From the NCBI RefSeq assembly GCF_030272615.1, contig NC_081412.1:476107657-476171656 (forward strand): DNA of 64,000 nucleotides, in the 5' to 3' direction. Below are positions 47,893 to 60,251 of this stretch, piece after piece. Below the pieces are notes generated by a model, which had not been told where the DNA came from, ran no database searches, and saw only the letters and a list, made by a program, of their open reading frames with translations. A program made the translations under genes and the position numbers. The DNA comes from Cryptomeria japonica (taxonomy: Eukaryota > Streptophyta > Pinopsida > Cupressales > Cupressaceae). The stretch's first letter is position 1. Every line of letters starts with the position of its first letter.

Positions 47893-48907
47893 ATTACAAT
47901 GAGGTCTACACTTGTAGAAAGGCCAACAACCTAGAGCGCACTTCTCATGACAAAGGGAAGTCTTACTGACTTACATAAACATCAGACTACAATCTGGAAA
48001 TAAATGAACTGTGAAAGTAGCATCTACTAATGTCTGATACAGTTCTGGTTAAGCACTAATGTCTTCTTTGCAATACAAAACCTTTCCAACCTTCTTCTTA
48101 ATGATATGACTTTATTCGCACATAATCCTTTCTCTAATAATGCAGATTTAACCATCCATAACCATCAAACCATGACCAATTACATGAACAAGTCACCTAT
48201 AAATACATATCATCAACCTTATTGACAAGGTCATCTAAACCCTAAGCCTATAAACCCATAATTACAAAAATTACATCACACGATACCACCAGAGAAATAT
48301 TATGATTTACATTACATAGCATGGACCTAAATTGAGTAACCAAATAATTATATCCATTGGGAATTCCGCTAAGACAATAATCCAACATGCTTCACTTGCT
48401 GGTAGAAACCCTCAGTGAAATTTTAACCGGACTCAAATAGGACCACCATAACAACACGCCATCCAATGAAAAGTCATCAAAAACTTGGGATATGGTTAAG
48501 AAGCAACTTCAACATGAGAGAAACTAATTCCATAAGCTAGACCCAAAATCCACTGACCAAGTCACTAAAATAGCATACTCGTAAAGCTAATCGTCAAAAG
48601 TTGGTAAAGATAAAAGCTAGCTAAGAAAGCCAAGAATGAGTCGGTAAAGGCACAAACCAACCAGTACCTGGAAATACCAAAAGCGATAAAAAAATTATGA
48701 AACCACCAGAATATAGCATGCATATAACCATTAGAATAAGCATCCAAAATTGATTCCTGAGATCTGATCATACCGGATCAAAATCATAGCCAAAACCAAG
48801 ATGATCACCAAGACTAACCGGGATAGATCCAACGGGGATAGTCTCCAACTGGGATATAGTGTTGAAATCAATAAAAACTCTTAACTGAATCCAACATACT
48901 GCCAACA

Positions 48908-48922
48908 CTCTCCCCCTTTGCC
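48908..48922 (-). promoter_or_regulatory. Polypurine tract of element C
   Basis: Minus strand GGCAAAGGGGGAGAG directly before the 3' LTR. A similar tract CAAAGGGGGAGAA lies at about 49046 upstream. Confidence 0.85.
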
Positions 48923-49194
48923 ATTGATGGCAACACTGAATGTGAAAAACATCAAAGTGCCAAGGAATGCCAACAATCTCCCAAAGAGAAAAGATTGACC
49001 TGAAAATACCATCAAAAGATCGAGTAGTTTTTCACATGAATACCTTCTCCCCCTTTGACATCAATGACAAAGGATGGATACTAAACCAAGAGTACTTAAC
49101 CAAACAACCGACTACTCCCCCTGAGTAGTAGCACCATCATCATCAACCTAGATCATAAAAGTATGTCTAATAAGCTCACCGGATTGATGCATCT

Positions 49195-49801
49195 CTAAAT
49201 CTCTTCTAGAGGGTTGGTAACCCCCAACTGATCTCTGAGATATTCAAAAGTGTATTTAGGCAATGGTTTCATTACAATATCTTCAATTTTTTCTTGAGTA
49301 GGCACATAAACCAATCTGAATTCCTTTGTTTTTATCCAAATTTCATCCTTACTTTCTTTAATAAAAGATTTCGGTTCAACTTGAGAAATTAAACATACCT
49401 CTTCAACAACTAACCTTCTCCTAGTCATCACACCTTTCCTTTTATCTCCAATAATTTGATCTTCAGAATGATTTATCTTGACATACCTAGGAGTCTTTGA
49501 ATTTTCTTGGTTTGTTGACTCGTTTTACTCTTCCACTGTCACTATTGAATTTTATGATGCTATCGGAGTCACAGGTTCACTTTTTTGAACTGATTCTTGC
49601 ATTACCGGTTCAGGTCTGATAAATTCATCTTCCAATCCATAATCAAATGATCTGATCTGATTACTGCCATGCTCATCCACCTTGACATTTATGCTTTTCA
49701 TTATCCTATTCAATCTTTTTTTATAACATCTATATGCTTTGCTCTTAGAAGAATAACCCAAAAATATTCTTTCATCACTTCTAGGATCAAACATTCCTAA
49801 T
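49195..49801 (-). pseudogene. Element C integrase-RT linker fused to the RNase H tail
   Basis: Minus strand from 49801: LGMFDPRSDERIFLGYSSKS (the linker after integrase), then an acidic stretch, RRRLVVEEV, and ESKDEIWIKTKEFRLVYVPT, after which the ending IEDIVMKPLPKYTFEYLRD is the RNase H C-terminus. In element D the matching points ([11 protein letters not shown] and EHVSSKEQLANIFTKP) lie about 1.4 kb apart with all of RT between. An internal deletion joined them in frame near 49335. Confidence 0.87.
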
Positions 49802-49806
49802 GCATC

Positions 49807-52366
49807 TATTGGGACTCATAAAATTTGAGTCAATTTGAGAGGCCAATTTCAAAGAAGGGTAAAATGAACCCAACAATCCTCCCCTCATGTGCATGTGAAA
49901 CATGGGAAGCAAAGAAGCTTTCAGCAAATGCAATTAGCCTGTGTAAGGCTTTTTTACTTGGGTGCCAAATTGGGTTTACAAAAGAAACAAAATTCCACGC
50001 ATAAACATTTATCCCACATTGGTTGTGGGGAGGAAATATTTTGTATTTTGATACAAAGCCCCACACATATTAAGTGTCAAAGCTTAAGGGCTTTTGGCAA
50101 GAGGTGGCTCGTGGCCTAGTGGACCCTGCATGCCCATGCATCTCAAGGTATCCAAGTTTTGGGACAGGCTGGCGAGAAGAGGCTAAGGGTCATGCAAATC
50201 GAGAAGATCCAATGACAGATCTGACGAAGATCAACGATGGAGTAAAATTCTAGGACTATCAACGATTTTCATTGTATTGCAGTTGTAAAGTGCTCGAAAA
50301 GAGTACCCTCACGACATGGCAAATAAGTGGTGGGACCCGGCAGGAAAGCAACTCAGGCAAGTTAACAAGCAAGCGGGTCTGAGGCAGATCAATGATGGTC
50401 ACTGATCCATTGTGCAGAGATGCATGCTAGTTACCCATTGCAGATCAGCGACTGGTGAGATGGCATCCAGTGGCAGTTGTGGTGGCAGACAGGTGGATCT
50501 GCAAGTGGGCCAGAGGAGACACGTAGCACAAATGGATGAAGAGGTAAAGGATGAGCAAGTTGGAGGAGATTGGATGGTGGTCGCTGATCCGCGATCGGAA
50601 AGTTCTCGCTGGTTAATCCTCGTGGATCAGCGACAAAACACTTGCAGATTAAAGGGCAAGCAAGTACGAGGAAGATTGACAGTGGTCGTTGATACGCATT
50701 TTGAAATAGCTCGATGAATAACCATTATGGCTCAGTGACAAAGAAGTGGAAGGTCCGGCTTAGGGCAATGTGGCAGTTAACGTGGCACCCAGATGGATCC
50801 AAAGACAAATTGAAGTCTAACACATGGCAGGCCCAACAGAAGGGGTGAGTGGAAAACACCAATTTGAGACCTCGTGACTTAAACCCAATCTCTAGCTCAC
50901 TAGCAAAAAATGCTAACACCCAAAAGACTAGAGACCTCGCGAGCAAGCAGATCCAAAGATGATCCATCGGTGGTCGCTAGGTCACGATGAGAAACCACTT
51001 GTTAGTATATCCATTGCAACCAAGTGACAAAGAAGAGCTTCATTCTGACGGTGCATCCAGGTTGTGCCGAGGTGGCAAGACAGGGACCCTGGAGCCAATC
51101 AAGGGGTGCCATGTGGCAGAGCGTAGAATGAGGATCAAGGAAAAAGTCAAAGTTAAATATATTGTTTTGGGCTATAGTACATAAATGCCAAAATTTAAAT
51201 GACTGACCTGTAGAGAGATTGATGGTTGAGGGGTTATTTCTTTCCCTAATATAGATGTGCTATATATTGTTGGAAAGCTCATGATCTGAGGAGTTTGTTT
51301 CTATAGTCAGTTGTTGCAAACGTCAAGTATCTCAAGAGCAGTTGCCTCGGGATTTCAGAAAATTTTTGAGTTTGTAAGAGAAGATTTTCTACAGGTCAAG
51401 TGTGTGAGCCGTTAATGCAGAAAGATTTGGGACGGTTGTCATTGTTAGAGTGAAATCCGAAATTCTTCCTCTTCCTTCTTATTTGGAGGTCTTCTCATTT
51501 TGTAGGGGTTCCATAATTTTTGTGAGTAGAGCTCCATAATCTATGTTTTCAGCTCTTAGTTTCTCTTCCAGAGTTTGTATAGTCTAGTGTCTTCTTTCAA
51601 TTAATGGAGTATATCTTCTTGTTATAGGTGTTTCTAGTTACAGGCTTATCTGTATGTAAGGCATGCATAAATTTACACAAACTTGTCTCTAGATATATAT
51701 TTCTTTGTTACAAATTAAATCCTCATGGAGGCTTGAATTTGTCATCTCAAGGAGTTTTTTGTGATTGTTTGAGGGTATTCTTCAAGGAAGAATTTAAACT
51801 CTATAATCAATCATAAGTAATGGAATATATTTTCAAGATTTGATGATTTTGTGAATGAGCTGATTAATGCATTTATGCAAGACATTAATGCAGGAATATT
51901 TTAATATGAAGATGGACTTATAGTAGAGGTTCTCATTTACATTTTGATGTATGTCTCTGTTCCCCTTAGATAAGGCACTGGTCTTGTAGATTCTAGGGAT
52001 TCTCAGAGATTTAAAAATATATATATATCCATTTGCTTTTATGTTTGTAGTTTTAGTTTGTTCCACCTATCTCATGCCTCAACTTAGTTGAGATGTCAAT
52101 GTAGATCTAGCCCATCTACAGTAACCTCCTAGTTGTTAAGCCTTATGAGATCTATTTGCTTTTATTGATTCTATCATATGTGGGTAATGACTCTGATTCA
52201 ATGCATCAAAGATACACCCACCTAGGTCTTGCAGAGCCTGAAGAGTAGAAGGATTCAAATCCTTGTTATGTTGTCCAAGTCCTGAATTTATTCATCGTGT
52301 GAAGTTGGCTATTTCATAGATAGATTGCAGGTGAACAGGGTTTTCTCATTTTTTATAACAATAACA
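49807..52366. repeat. 2.56 kb LTR-like insertion in element C pol
   Basis: Interrupts the integrase-RT linker; removing it plus one target copy (GCATC 49802-49806 against TCATC 52367-52371) restores the host frame across CYIRRDALG. The left end is TATTGGGACTC (expected TG), the right end TAACA. No gag-pol sequence. It contains CTATATATTG-like promoter words near 51257 and a 3' part resembling the end of the E2 region. Best read as a long solo LTR or a stripped-down LTR element; orientation not certain, probably plus. Confidence 0.65.
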
Positions 52367-52371
52367 TCATC

Positions 52372-53241
52372 TCTTCTAATGTAACATTTGCTTCCAAAAA
52401 TTCTGAAATATCTAATAGTAGGAGTACGACCAAACCATAATTCATAAGGAGTCTTACCGGTATCAACTTTATGTGTACTCTGTTAAAATTGTATATAATG
52501 GTATTGACAACCTCTCTCAAATAGATATTAGGTAATTTATCTTTTGTCATCATAGTCCTTGCTACATCCAATTTTTTTTTGTTCTTTCTTTCCACAAATC
52601 CATTCTAGTGTGGTGTTCTAGGTGTAGAAAGTTGTCTACTAATACCCTTCCTTTCACAAAAGTTATTAAACTCATCGGATGTAAACTCACCACCATGATT
52701 TGATCTTAAGAACTTTGTCTTCTGTCCTATCTTAGTCTCAACCATAGCCTTAAAGATTTTGAATTTCTCAAAAGATTCAGATTTCTCTTTCAAAAATGCC
52801 ACCCACATCAATCTAGAATAGTCATCAATAAGTAACATAAAATATCTATCACCTTGAAAACTTTTAATCCTTGCCGGTCCATACAAATTAGTATGAATAA
52901 GATCAAAAATTTCATTAGATTTATCATGAATAACATTCTCTACATACCAATTTATGAGGTTTAACAATCTTGGGCAAATCTCTGATAGCCGGTATTGAAT
53001 TGATCTTTACTATGCAATCAAAATTTACATGACACATCCTCTTATGCCATAACCAATTTTCATCAATCTAAGAAATCAAGAAAGTCTTCTCACCATTGTT
53101 CAAATGAAAGATATTACCTTTAGTTTGAGTTCCAAAACCAATCTCCAATCCAGATTTATTAATGATCTTGCATTTTCCATCTTTCAATTGAAAATGAAAT
53201 CCTCTATGCACCATTTGACCTACACTTAAAATATTATTCTT
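52372..53241 (-). pseudogene. Element C integrase
   Basis: Copia integrase on the minus strand: DLIHTNLYGPARIKSFQGDR, LLIDDYSRLMWVAFLKEKSE, then LRSNHGGEFTSDEFNNF, where relatives have SDxGGEF, so the second catalytic Asp is lost, and STPRTPH followed by TAG where relatives have Gln. The frame shifts after NTIIYNFNRV (about 52490). The zinc-binding N-terminal part is poorly kept (52968-53240). Confidence 0.85.
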
Positions 53242-53568
53242 TTAGCCTTCAACATAATAAACATTATCAGTATTAGTCTTACCATCCAAAGATATTGTTC
53301 CTTTTCTTTTGATCCTACATGCCTTGTTGTCTCCAAATCTGACCAATCCACCATCAAATTCTTGGAATGATAAGAACTTTCTCTTGTCACCAGTCATGTG
53401 ATGCGAGCAACCATTGTCTATAACCCATTCATCCTTCTCTTCAATTTTTGTAGCTAAAGCCTTTTCCTCAGTATGTGTTGCTTCAATTACAAATACTAAA
53501 GAATTGTCCTTAATAGCAATAAAGACCCAATCTTTTCTAGATGAGCCACCATTCCTGGATCCACTCAT
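53242..53568 (-). pseudogene. Element C aspartic protease region
   Basis: WVIDNGCSHHMTGDKRKFLS: the catalytic D-S/T-G triad reads DNG here, against DSG in element D. This is followed by the usual GKTNTDNVYYVEG block. An upstream Asp/Ser-rich linker is frame-disturbed by a run of TCATCA repeats at 53576-53592. Confidence 0.85.
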
Positions 53569-53592
53569 AGGTCCATCATCATCATCATCATC

Positions 53593-54608
53593 AAAAAACC
53601 AAAATCATCATCACCAACATAATAGCATGATTTATCCTTATTTCTTCTAAATCTAGGTCTACTCTACTATTCAGGATTAGGCTTATAATTCCTCACAAAT
53701 CTCTCATGATTCCTAGCAGCTCTTTCAGGACATCTAGATGCAAAATGACCAATCTTATTGCAAGAAAAACATTTAAAGGGGACTTTCTCTTTATACTTAC
53801 TTTCAACTAGTCCTTTAGGAATTCTTCTAGCGATCAGGGCTTCTAGCTCTTCAAGCTCTCTTTCTTCTCTCCCAATTTCCTCCATATCCTTAGCATACAT
53901 CTCTTTCCAATCTATCTTCTATTTACTAGAGGCAGATGCTTTAAATGTAATCTTAGTTTTAGCAGCACTCTGATCTCCAAGTTCTTCAAGTTCAAAAGCA
54001 GTCAATTTCCCAAGTAATGTATCTCTGGTCACAGTGGTACTTGACATTGTCTAGAGTTTATTGATAGTAGTAGCCTTCATCTTGTAAGACGAAAGTAGAA
54101 CTCTTAGAACTTTTGACACTATCTCATCTTCATTGACAGATCCACCGCAACATTTGATACCCATGACAATCCCATTGACTCTATCCATGAAAGAACTTAT
54201 CTTCTCATCTTCTTCCATCTTTAAAGTTTCATATCTTACTCGGAAACCTTCAAGTTTAACAATTTTGAGAGCCTAGTCACCTTCATAAAGAGTTTCAAGC
54301 TTTGTCTAAATTAGCTTAGCATTCTCCAACTCTATGGCATTCAATAGCTTTTCTTCAGATAGGGCATTCAACAATGCTTCATTTGCTCTCACATCATTTT
54401 CGTCTCTCTTCTGTTCATTAGCAGGTCTCCATGTTCCAGAATTAGGATCATGAGGTATATACCCTTTCTCCACTATCTCCCAAACCTCAGCTCCAAGACA
54501 TCTGAGATGAATCTTCATTCGCTCCTTCCATATTTTATAATCTGTACCATCAAATCTATGACTCTCCTTCTAGAAAGGATTGAATGTAGAACTTGATGCA
54601 GTTGCCAT
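53593..54608 (-). pseudogene. Element C gag
   Basis: ATG at 54608, 42 bases after the primer site. MATASSSTFNPF is followed by TAG where relatives have Trp. Then KIWKERMKIHLRCLGAEVW, the UBN2-type domain, with stops at about 54309 and 54274 (Trp/Gln positions), and an intact zinc knuckle CFSCNKIGHFASRCPE at about 53736-53785. Capsid protein of the particle; dead. Confidence 0.87.
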
Positions 54609-54649
54609 CGGATCTCCTCAAGCGGTTAAGCTTTTGTAGAGAGGACCTT

Positions 54650-54661
54650 GCTCTGATACCA
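54650..54661 (-). promoter_or_regulatory. Primer binding site of element C
   Basis: Minus strand TGGTATCAGAGC, two bases after the 5' LTR; initiator tRNA-Met type, identical to element D. Confidence 0.92.
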
Positions 54662-54663
54662 AT

Positions 54664-55906
54664 TGTTGGAATGCATTGATACCAGTAGTAAATTGAGAGG
54701 GGGGGTGAATCAATTTACTCACAAGTACAACAATTAATTTAATTATAAATCTTATACCAGAGCACAACTCAATGAAGAATATAACATGAAAGCACAACAC
54801 ATATAGCACCAATATTTTGACGTGGAAAACCTAGAAAGGGAAAAATCACGATGGGAAACCCTACCCACAATCAGATGAATACTCTGCAGTAGTATTATGA
54901 ATAATTATAATGGGGTCTGCACTTGTAGAAAGGCCAACAGCCTAGAGCATACTGCTCATCATAAAGGGAAGTCTCGCTGACTTACATAAACATCAGACTA
55001 CAATCTGGAAAGAAATGAACTGTGAAAGTAGCATCTACTAATGCCTGATATAGTTTTGGTTAAGCACTGATGTCTTCTTTGCAATACAAAACCTTTCCAA
55101 CCTTCTCTTGAATGATATGACTTTATTTACACATAATCATTTCTCTGATAATGCAGACTTAACCATCCATAACCATCAAACCATGACCAATTACATGAAT
55201 AAGTCACCTATAAATATAGTTCATCAACCTTATTGATAAGGTCAGCTAAACCCTAAACCCATAAACCCATAATTACAAAAATTATATCACACGATACCAC
55301 CAGAGCAATATTGTGATTTATATTACATAGCATGGACCTAATTCAAGTAACCAAACAATTATATCCATCGGGAATTCCGCTAAGACCAAAATCCAACACG
55401 CTTCACTTGTCGATAGAAACCCTTAGTGAAAGTTTGATTGGATCCAAATAGGACCATTACAACAACACGCCATCACGCAAAGTCATCAAACACTCAGGAT
55501 ATGATCAAGAAGCACCTTCAGCATGAGAAAAACTAATTCCATAAGCCGGACCCAAAATCCACTATCCAAGTCACCAAAACAGCATATCGGTAAAGCTAAC
55601 CGGGAACACCAGAAGCCAATAAAGCCAAAAGCTAGACGAGAAATCCAAGATTGAGTCGGTAAAGGCACAAACCAACCGGTAACTAGAAATACCAAAATCG
55701 ATAACCAAATCATGAAACCACTAGAATATAGCAAGCATATAACCATCATAATAAGGATCCAAAACCGATTCCATAGATCTGATCATATCGGATCAGAATC
55801 ACATCCAAAACCAAGATGATCACTAAGACTAACTAGAATAGATCCAACCGGGATACAACATTGACATCAATGACAACACTTAACAAGATCCAGCATATTG
55901 CCAATA
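54664..55906 (-). repeat. 5' LTR of element C (uninterrupted)
   Basis: 1243 bp, TGTTGGAATGC to GCCAATA on the plus strand; the outer CA has become TA. It provides the pre-insertion sequence for the solo LTR (CTTATACC near 54749) and for element B (AATAATTATAATGG near 54903). Confidence 0.93.
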
Positions 55907-55911
55907 GGTAG

Positions 55912-58900
55912 TGCATCTATACCATGTGAACTAATAGATGCTTGTAATGGATAGTGTCACCTTGGACAAACGTTTTTATAGTTGCAAGCATGATTTAACG
56001 TGCAATCATTGTTCACAACCCTACTCAACTAGAACCAATAAATAAGAATTAGTCAAGTAACTAATCTTGGCTATCACTTGTGCTAATTGTATACTGACTC
56101 GATAAAGAAGCACAATTGTGTCTAGGTTTGAGAACTTCTATCTAACCACTCTAGGTTTAGACTTCATTATTATGTATGATTATGGACAATTACCATTCAC
56201 AACATATTTATGTTACTTCAATCAATTTAATACCTGTAGATTTCAACTAGAATCGTTCTTTTTTAGATTACAGGAATCGAGTATAGCACTCCCCTATAAA
56301 CTACAATGCATCGAGTAAACTTTTTAAAATGAACGATGACATTGGTGCGACACGTCCTTCGGTACCACGTGGGCTAGGGGGAGACTAGACCTTGTGACCT
56401 CATGCTTCACCGCTAGAAGCTCTCGCCAATCAAGCTAGGCCCCGAACCCCAAATTCAAATAGCATCATAATCGTGAACATGTGCTTGCATTCTTACACTC
56501 ACATTTATGAATATGCATATTCCCTCAACTCTAGGGATCACAATAGTAATCTTTACTTATATTTTCCAACAAGTTTTGAAAAATGAACCTTGACTTACTA
56601 CATATGACTACGTATTCTTGTTATTCAAAAACAAAGATGCAAACACAATGTAGAATCTTCCTTATTCAATACTTAAATTGAATAATTGAACCTTGTTTAA
56701 ATAGTTGATGTTCTTCATTGTTTGAGATTTAAATAAATGTGCACCTATTATATATTCAAGTTAATCTCTACTTAAATAAAGATTGTTATAAACATACAAT
56801 TGTATGATATAGGAGAGTTAACATTTATTTGTTGCTGCTATTTTTCTACCCATAGGGGTTATTTTATTAAGTTCTTTTCTTATTTTATGGTTTGTGACAA
56901 TGATATGTTTCAGATTATAGCCATTATGTTAGCTTCTTTGTCTTAAAACTGAGACACTGCAATAGACAAACCCTTTCTTTAATGATAGCGATAAATGCGT
57001 TCAATTTATTATGACATTAGAATTTTTTTCATACTAAACAACAATACTGCTTCTATATAAACTTATCGACCACTGTCTCAGATCTTTAGAAATAATTCTT
57101 TCTAACAAGAACAGAGAAATCAACAAATGTTTCTTCCTTAATTCTAAATTAAACAAATATTTTCAGAATTGGAACTTGGATTAATTGTGTGCCTATATTC
57201 CAAACTAGTTGAAGTGAAGTCTCTTTCCAATTCTTCAAATTGTTTAGCTCATGTATGCCACGCTATTTTGAACTTTAGTTCTACTCCGTTGAATTTATTT
57301 TTCCTTTTTTGTGAGAAATAATTCCCAAAACCAAGATATGCAATAATACTCTATCCAAGCTTATTTCCATGTATAATCTACGAACTTCAAGCTTTTTCCA
57401 AATTAGCTTTAATCCTTAAATGGTTGAGTAGATTTCACTTAATTTGCAATTCATTTTAGTGAATTACGTTAAACCTCCTCTTGAATGTGTCGATTTATTC
57501 CCTCTGAAGGAGTTACCAATACATTAATTATATTTTTATTTACCTTTGCCTTGGATTCAATTACCTACATGGATGGATTTAATATCACTTCCGAGATATA
57601 AGATGTGGCTACTTTCAATATGGTTTCAGCGCCATCTTTCTTAAAGAATAAGGTCAACATAAAAGTGATTGCTCAGACTCAAGTAATATAGTTGATACAT
57701 ATGTCATTACCCACATATTCTAATGTGTGGCCTTCGGCCAATATGAATGTCCAGTATGAATATAAATTAATATATATTGCTTACTAGTATCACTTAGCGA
57801 TAGACTTATGACTATGTTGTATTCTATTCGTGGTATATATATACTTAATTATATGTATAAAATACTTGTGCCACATGTTAGCACCCTGAAAAATTCTCAA
57901 ATTTTGAGGGCCCAATGGGAAGGTCTAAATGGTGTTCTTGTAAAAATTCAAATCTTCTGTGGGTAGGTATGTTTTATTTTATCGATGAACTTTTTGTCCC
58001 AGTTACCTGTGCCTTAAGTTGTGGGTCGCTCATTGTTTGAAATCGACCCCATAATTCTAGTGTGTCCTTTCAACTGGTCATGCATTTAAAAGGTTTTCGG
58101 GCAATATTAAAGTTGTTCGTTCTTCTTTCCAAAATTCTTATTTGGCATGACAATGCGGATGCATCACATAAAGCTACTTGGGGTTAAGTGAGATGAGAAA
58201 TGCCATCTCACTGAGGGACGCATCTATTCTGGCTTCAAAAAGATAGTACGGATTGACTAACACTCGTGCTAGTCACGCATTTTATACCATCAATTTTGCA
58301 GTTAACAGTTGCGATTGACTAACCTGTCACTAACACACTGTACGACAGATCTGTTTTAGAACTAGAATAGCTGCGGCCACCACTGAATACCGAGTGAGTC
58401 TTCATTTGAGTGCTCATTAGGATGTTCCAAAAATCCAACTAATAGATGACTCGATATTGTAAAATGAAGCAAGTTTCACTCGAGACTCGGTAAGGTTAAC
58501 CTTGTATTTGGGTGAAATCTGAGTCGTGTCTAGCATGGCACATACAATAGCTATTGTAACAGCTTAAAGCTTAGTGAAAGGTCTCTAAGTATTTTACCGA
58601 GATCCCAAGTCTATAATAACTGAAGGTTTGTGGTTATGTGGCAACGGGTCTAGCAACTCGGAACTTGTCTGGAGGGTTTCTTCCCTTGACCGAGTGGCTG
58701 AGTAAGACAGTAGGCAAGATGATGAGATGAATAAGATGTTAGATTGGAGCTCGTGGGAGTCATTATCTTGGTAAAAGGAGAAGTAATACAGCTGGAAATT
58801 AAGTATAGATTTATCATCTTTATGTAGGATCTCGATAGTCTACATGAACCCGAATAATTAACCATGTCGTCAAAATTGTAGGAGTGTCCTAGTGGAATTG

Positions 58901-59179
58901 TAAAAAGTCCAAAAAACACCAGTGTGAAGGATATTGTAGTTGTTAAATCATGTACAAATCAAGGTTATTATGGACATCTCACGTAGATTGAATAAACTTA
59001 CAATTGTCAAATTATGCTCAAAAGGATGTGAGATGAAGTTTGTGGGTGTTAAAGTTGTATCTTGGATTAGCAGAGTTTGTCTAAAATGGATTGAGTTGCA
59101 AAGAATATGTAGAAGTCTTAAAGAGATGAATATTAAGAGTTTATTGTGTAGCCAAAGGGGTATTGAAAGTGCATACAGT
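55912..59179. other. Unassigned flank between elements C and F
   Basis: AT-rich, no gene supported. It contains the candidate SINE at 56330-56446. The stretch 57.9-59.2 kb has a more mixed composition but only short chance frames. Confidence 0.55.
56330..56446 (-). mobile_element. Candidate tRNA-derived SINE
   Basis: On the minus strand a GC-rich block starts GGGGCCTAGCTTGATTGG: TAGCTTGATTGG (56426-56437) fits the Pol III A box. AGGTCTAGTCTCC (56380-56392) is a near B box about 35 bases downstream. GC content contrasts sharply with the flanks. No clear target duplication or 3' tail was found, so it could also be a tRNA pseudogene or chance. Confidence 0.45.
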
Positions 59180-60230
59180 TGTAGCGTCCTAAAATTACGA
59201 CACTTGCAATTTCGACTGCATTTCGGTCTTCACGATGGCGACGCAACACGCAACCTGAATGGAGACCCTGAAACTTGCTCACGACACTAAAAACTGCATT
59301 TTTCAAGCACCCTGGCCTGAACCTCCTTGCACCCTGCTATCCCGGGAGGTGGGACCAGAGCGCCCAGCGCCCTGGTCCCTGGGTCCTATTTTGGGCCCGG
59401 TCTCCTAAGGGGTCTCGGGTCTTTTTGTTTGCAAATTGGAAATTAACTTTCCTGGTCGGCCTAAGGTCGGGAAAATCAGTATATCAGCCCTAATTGACAA
59501 GTATATAAATGACATTTTCCTCTTTCATTCGACATGATGGAAAAGGTGTGGAAACTATACTCAAGCATTCAAGCATTCAAGCATTCCTTCAAGCAATTGA
59601 TCATCTCAAGTCTCCATTCAAGGCTAAGTGTTGCATTCAAGACAAGGATTCAACCATTGAAGAGGAGATCACATACTACATGCTACAACATACAACATCT
59701 AAACCTTCGCACATAAGGATACAAACATCCTTAGAACAAGGTTGCAGGTACGCGGCTGAAATTGAAGATCTGGAATCCTTGTGCAAAGACGAACAGATCC
59801 CCCTTCGTTTCGTGGATTTTTTAGAGGACCGTGGCGCCGGGCGCCATTGTCCTGACAACTTTTGCTCAAATTTGCAGGACAATGCCGTATCGACATTTTA
59901 CTGCTAATTCCAGGTTCGCAGCTTCATCCTATAACCCGAACTCAGTTTATAAGCGAATCTTTATGACTTTCTATGCATGCTTAGCTTAATTTCCTTAACA
60001 ACATTCTTTACAAAAGAGGGTAGCCTTGCTTTCCTAACCCTTGAAATTCATTTAACATCCAATCTTGCATTGCGTGGGATTGGATCTTATGAGTTTCAAC
60101 CCCTCTTTTGAATGTAAAGTCTCTCCCCTAAGTGAAAAACCATCGAATCCTAGCGAACCTCCCTTCTCTCTCCTCGGAGTCGGAAGAGGGGAGAACAACT
60201 AGGGTTCGATCGTGATTTTTCCGCTTTACA
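59180..60230 (+). repeat. 5' LTR of element F
   Basis: TGTAGCGTCCTAAAATTACG to CCGCTTTACA, 1051 bp, followed by the primer site. Contains a TATA box at 59502 and two of the GGACC hairpins (59351-59379 and 59826-59852). The partner LTR is outside the window, so the ends rest on TG/CA and the primer site. Confidence 0.82.
59502..59509 (+). promoter_or_regulatory. TATA box in the LTR of element F
   Basis: TATATAAA in AAGTATATAAATGACA, midway in the LTR at the usual U3-R position; transcription would start near 59535. Confidence 0.68.
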
Positions 60231-60233
60231 TTT

Positions 60234-60251
60234 TGGTGAACTCGACGTGAA
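60234..60251 (+). promoter_or_regulatory. Primer binding site of element F
   Basis: TGGTGAACTCGACGTGAA three bases after the LTR. It begins TGG as primer sites do, but it is not the Met or Asp type; the tRNA is not assigned. Confidence 0.6.

Larger units (their letters stand above)
28550..48907 (-). repeat. 3' LTR of element C (in three pieces)
   Basis: Pieces 28550-28640, 29479-29637 and 47893-48907 align in order with the intact 5' LTR at 54664-55906. Without the insertions and duplicated target bases it is about 1255 bp against 1243 bp. Starts TGTTGGAATGC and ends ACTGCCAACA on the plus strand. The uninterrupted 5' LTR supplies the empty-site sequence for both insertions. Confidence 0.92.
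28550..55906 (-). mobile_element. Element C: Ty1/copia retrotransposon, internally deleted, with three insertions
   Basis: Bounded by target duplications GGTAG at 28545-28549 and 55907-55911. Subtracting the solo LTR (28641-29478), element B (29638-47892) and their duplications leaves about 8.25 kb, which still includes the 2.56 kb insertion at 49807-52366. It reads on the minus strand: 5' LTR 54664-55906, Met primer site, gag, protease, integrase, a short RNase H tail, purine tract, and a 3' LTR that carries two of the insertions. RT and most of RNase H are missing, so it could only move with enzymes from another element. Confidence 0.93.

Noticed and set aside
58650-59290. Short frames before element F
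   Set aside because: Chance length, no motif, and the last one runs into the LTR of F.
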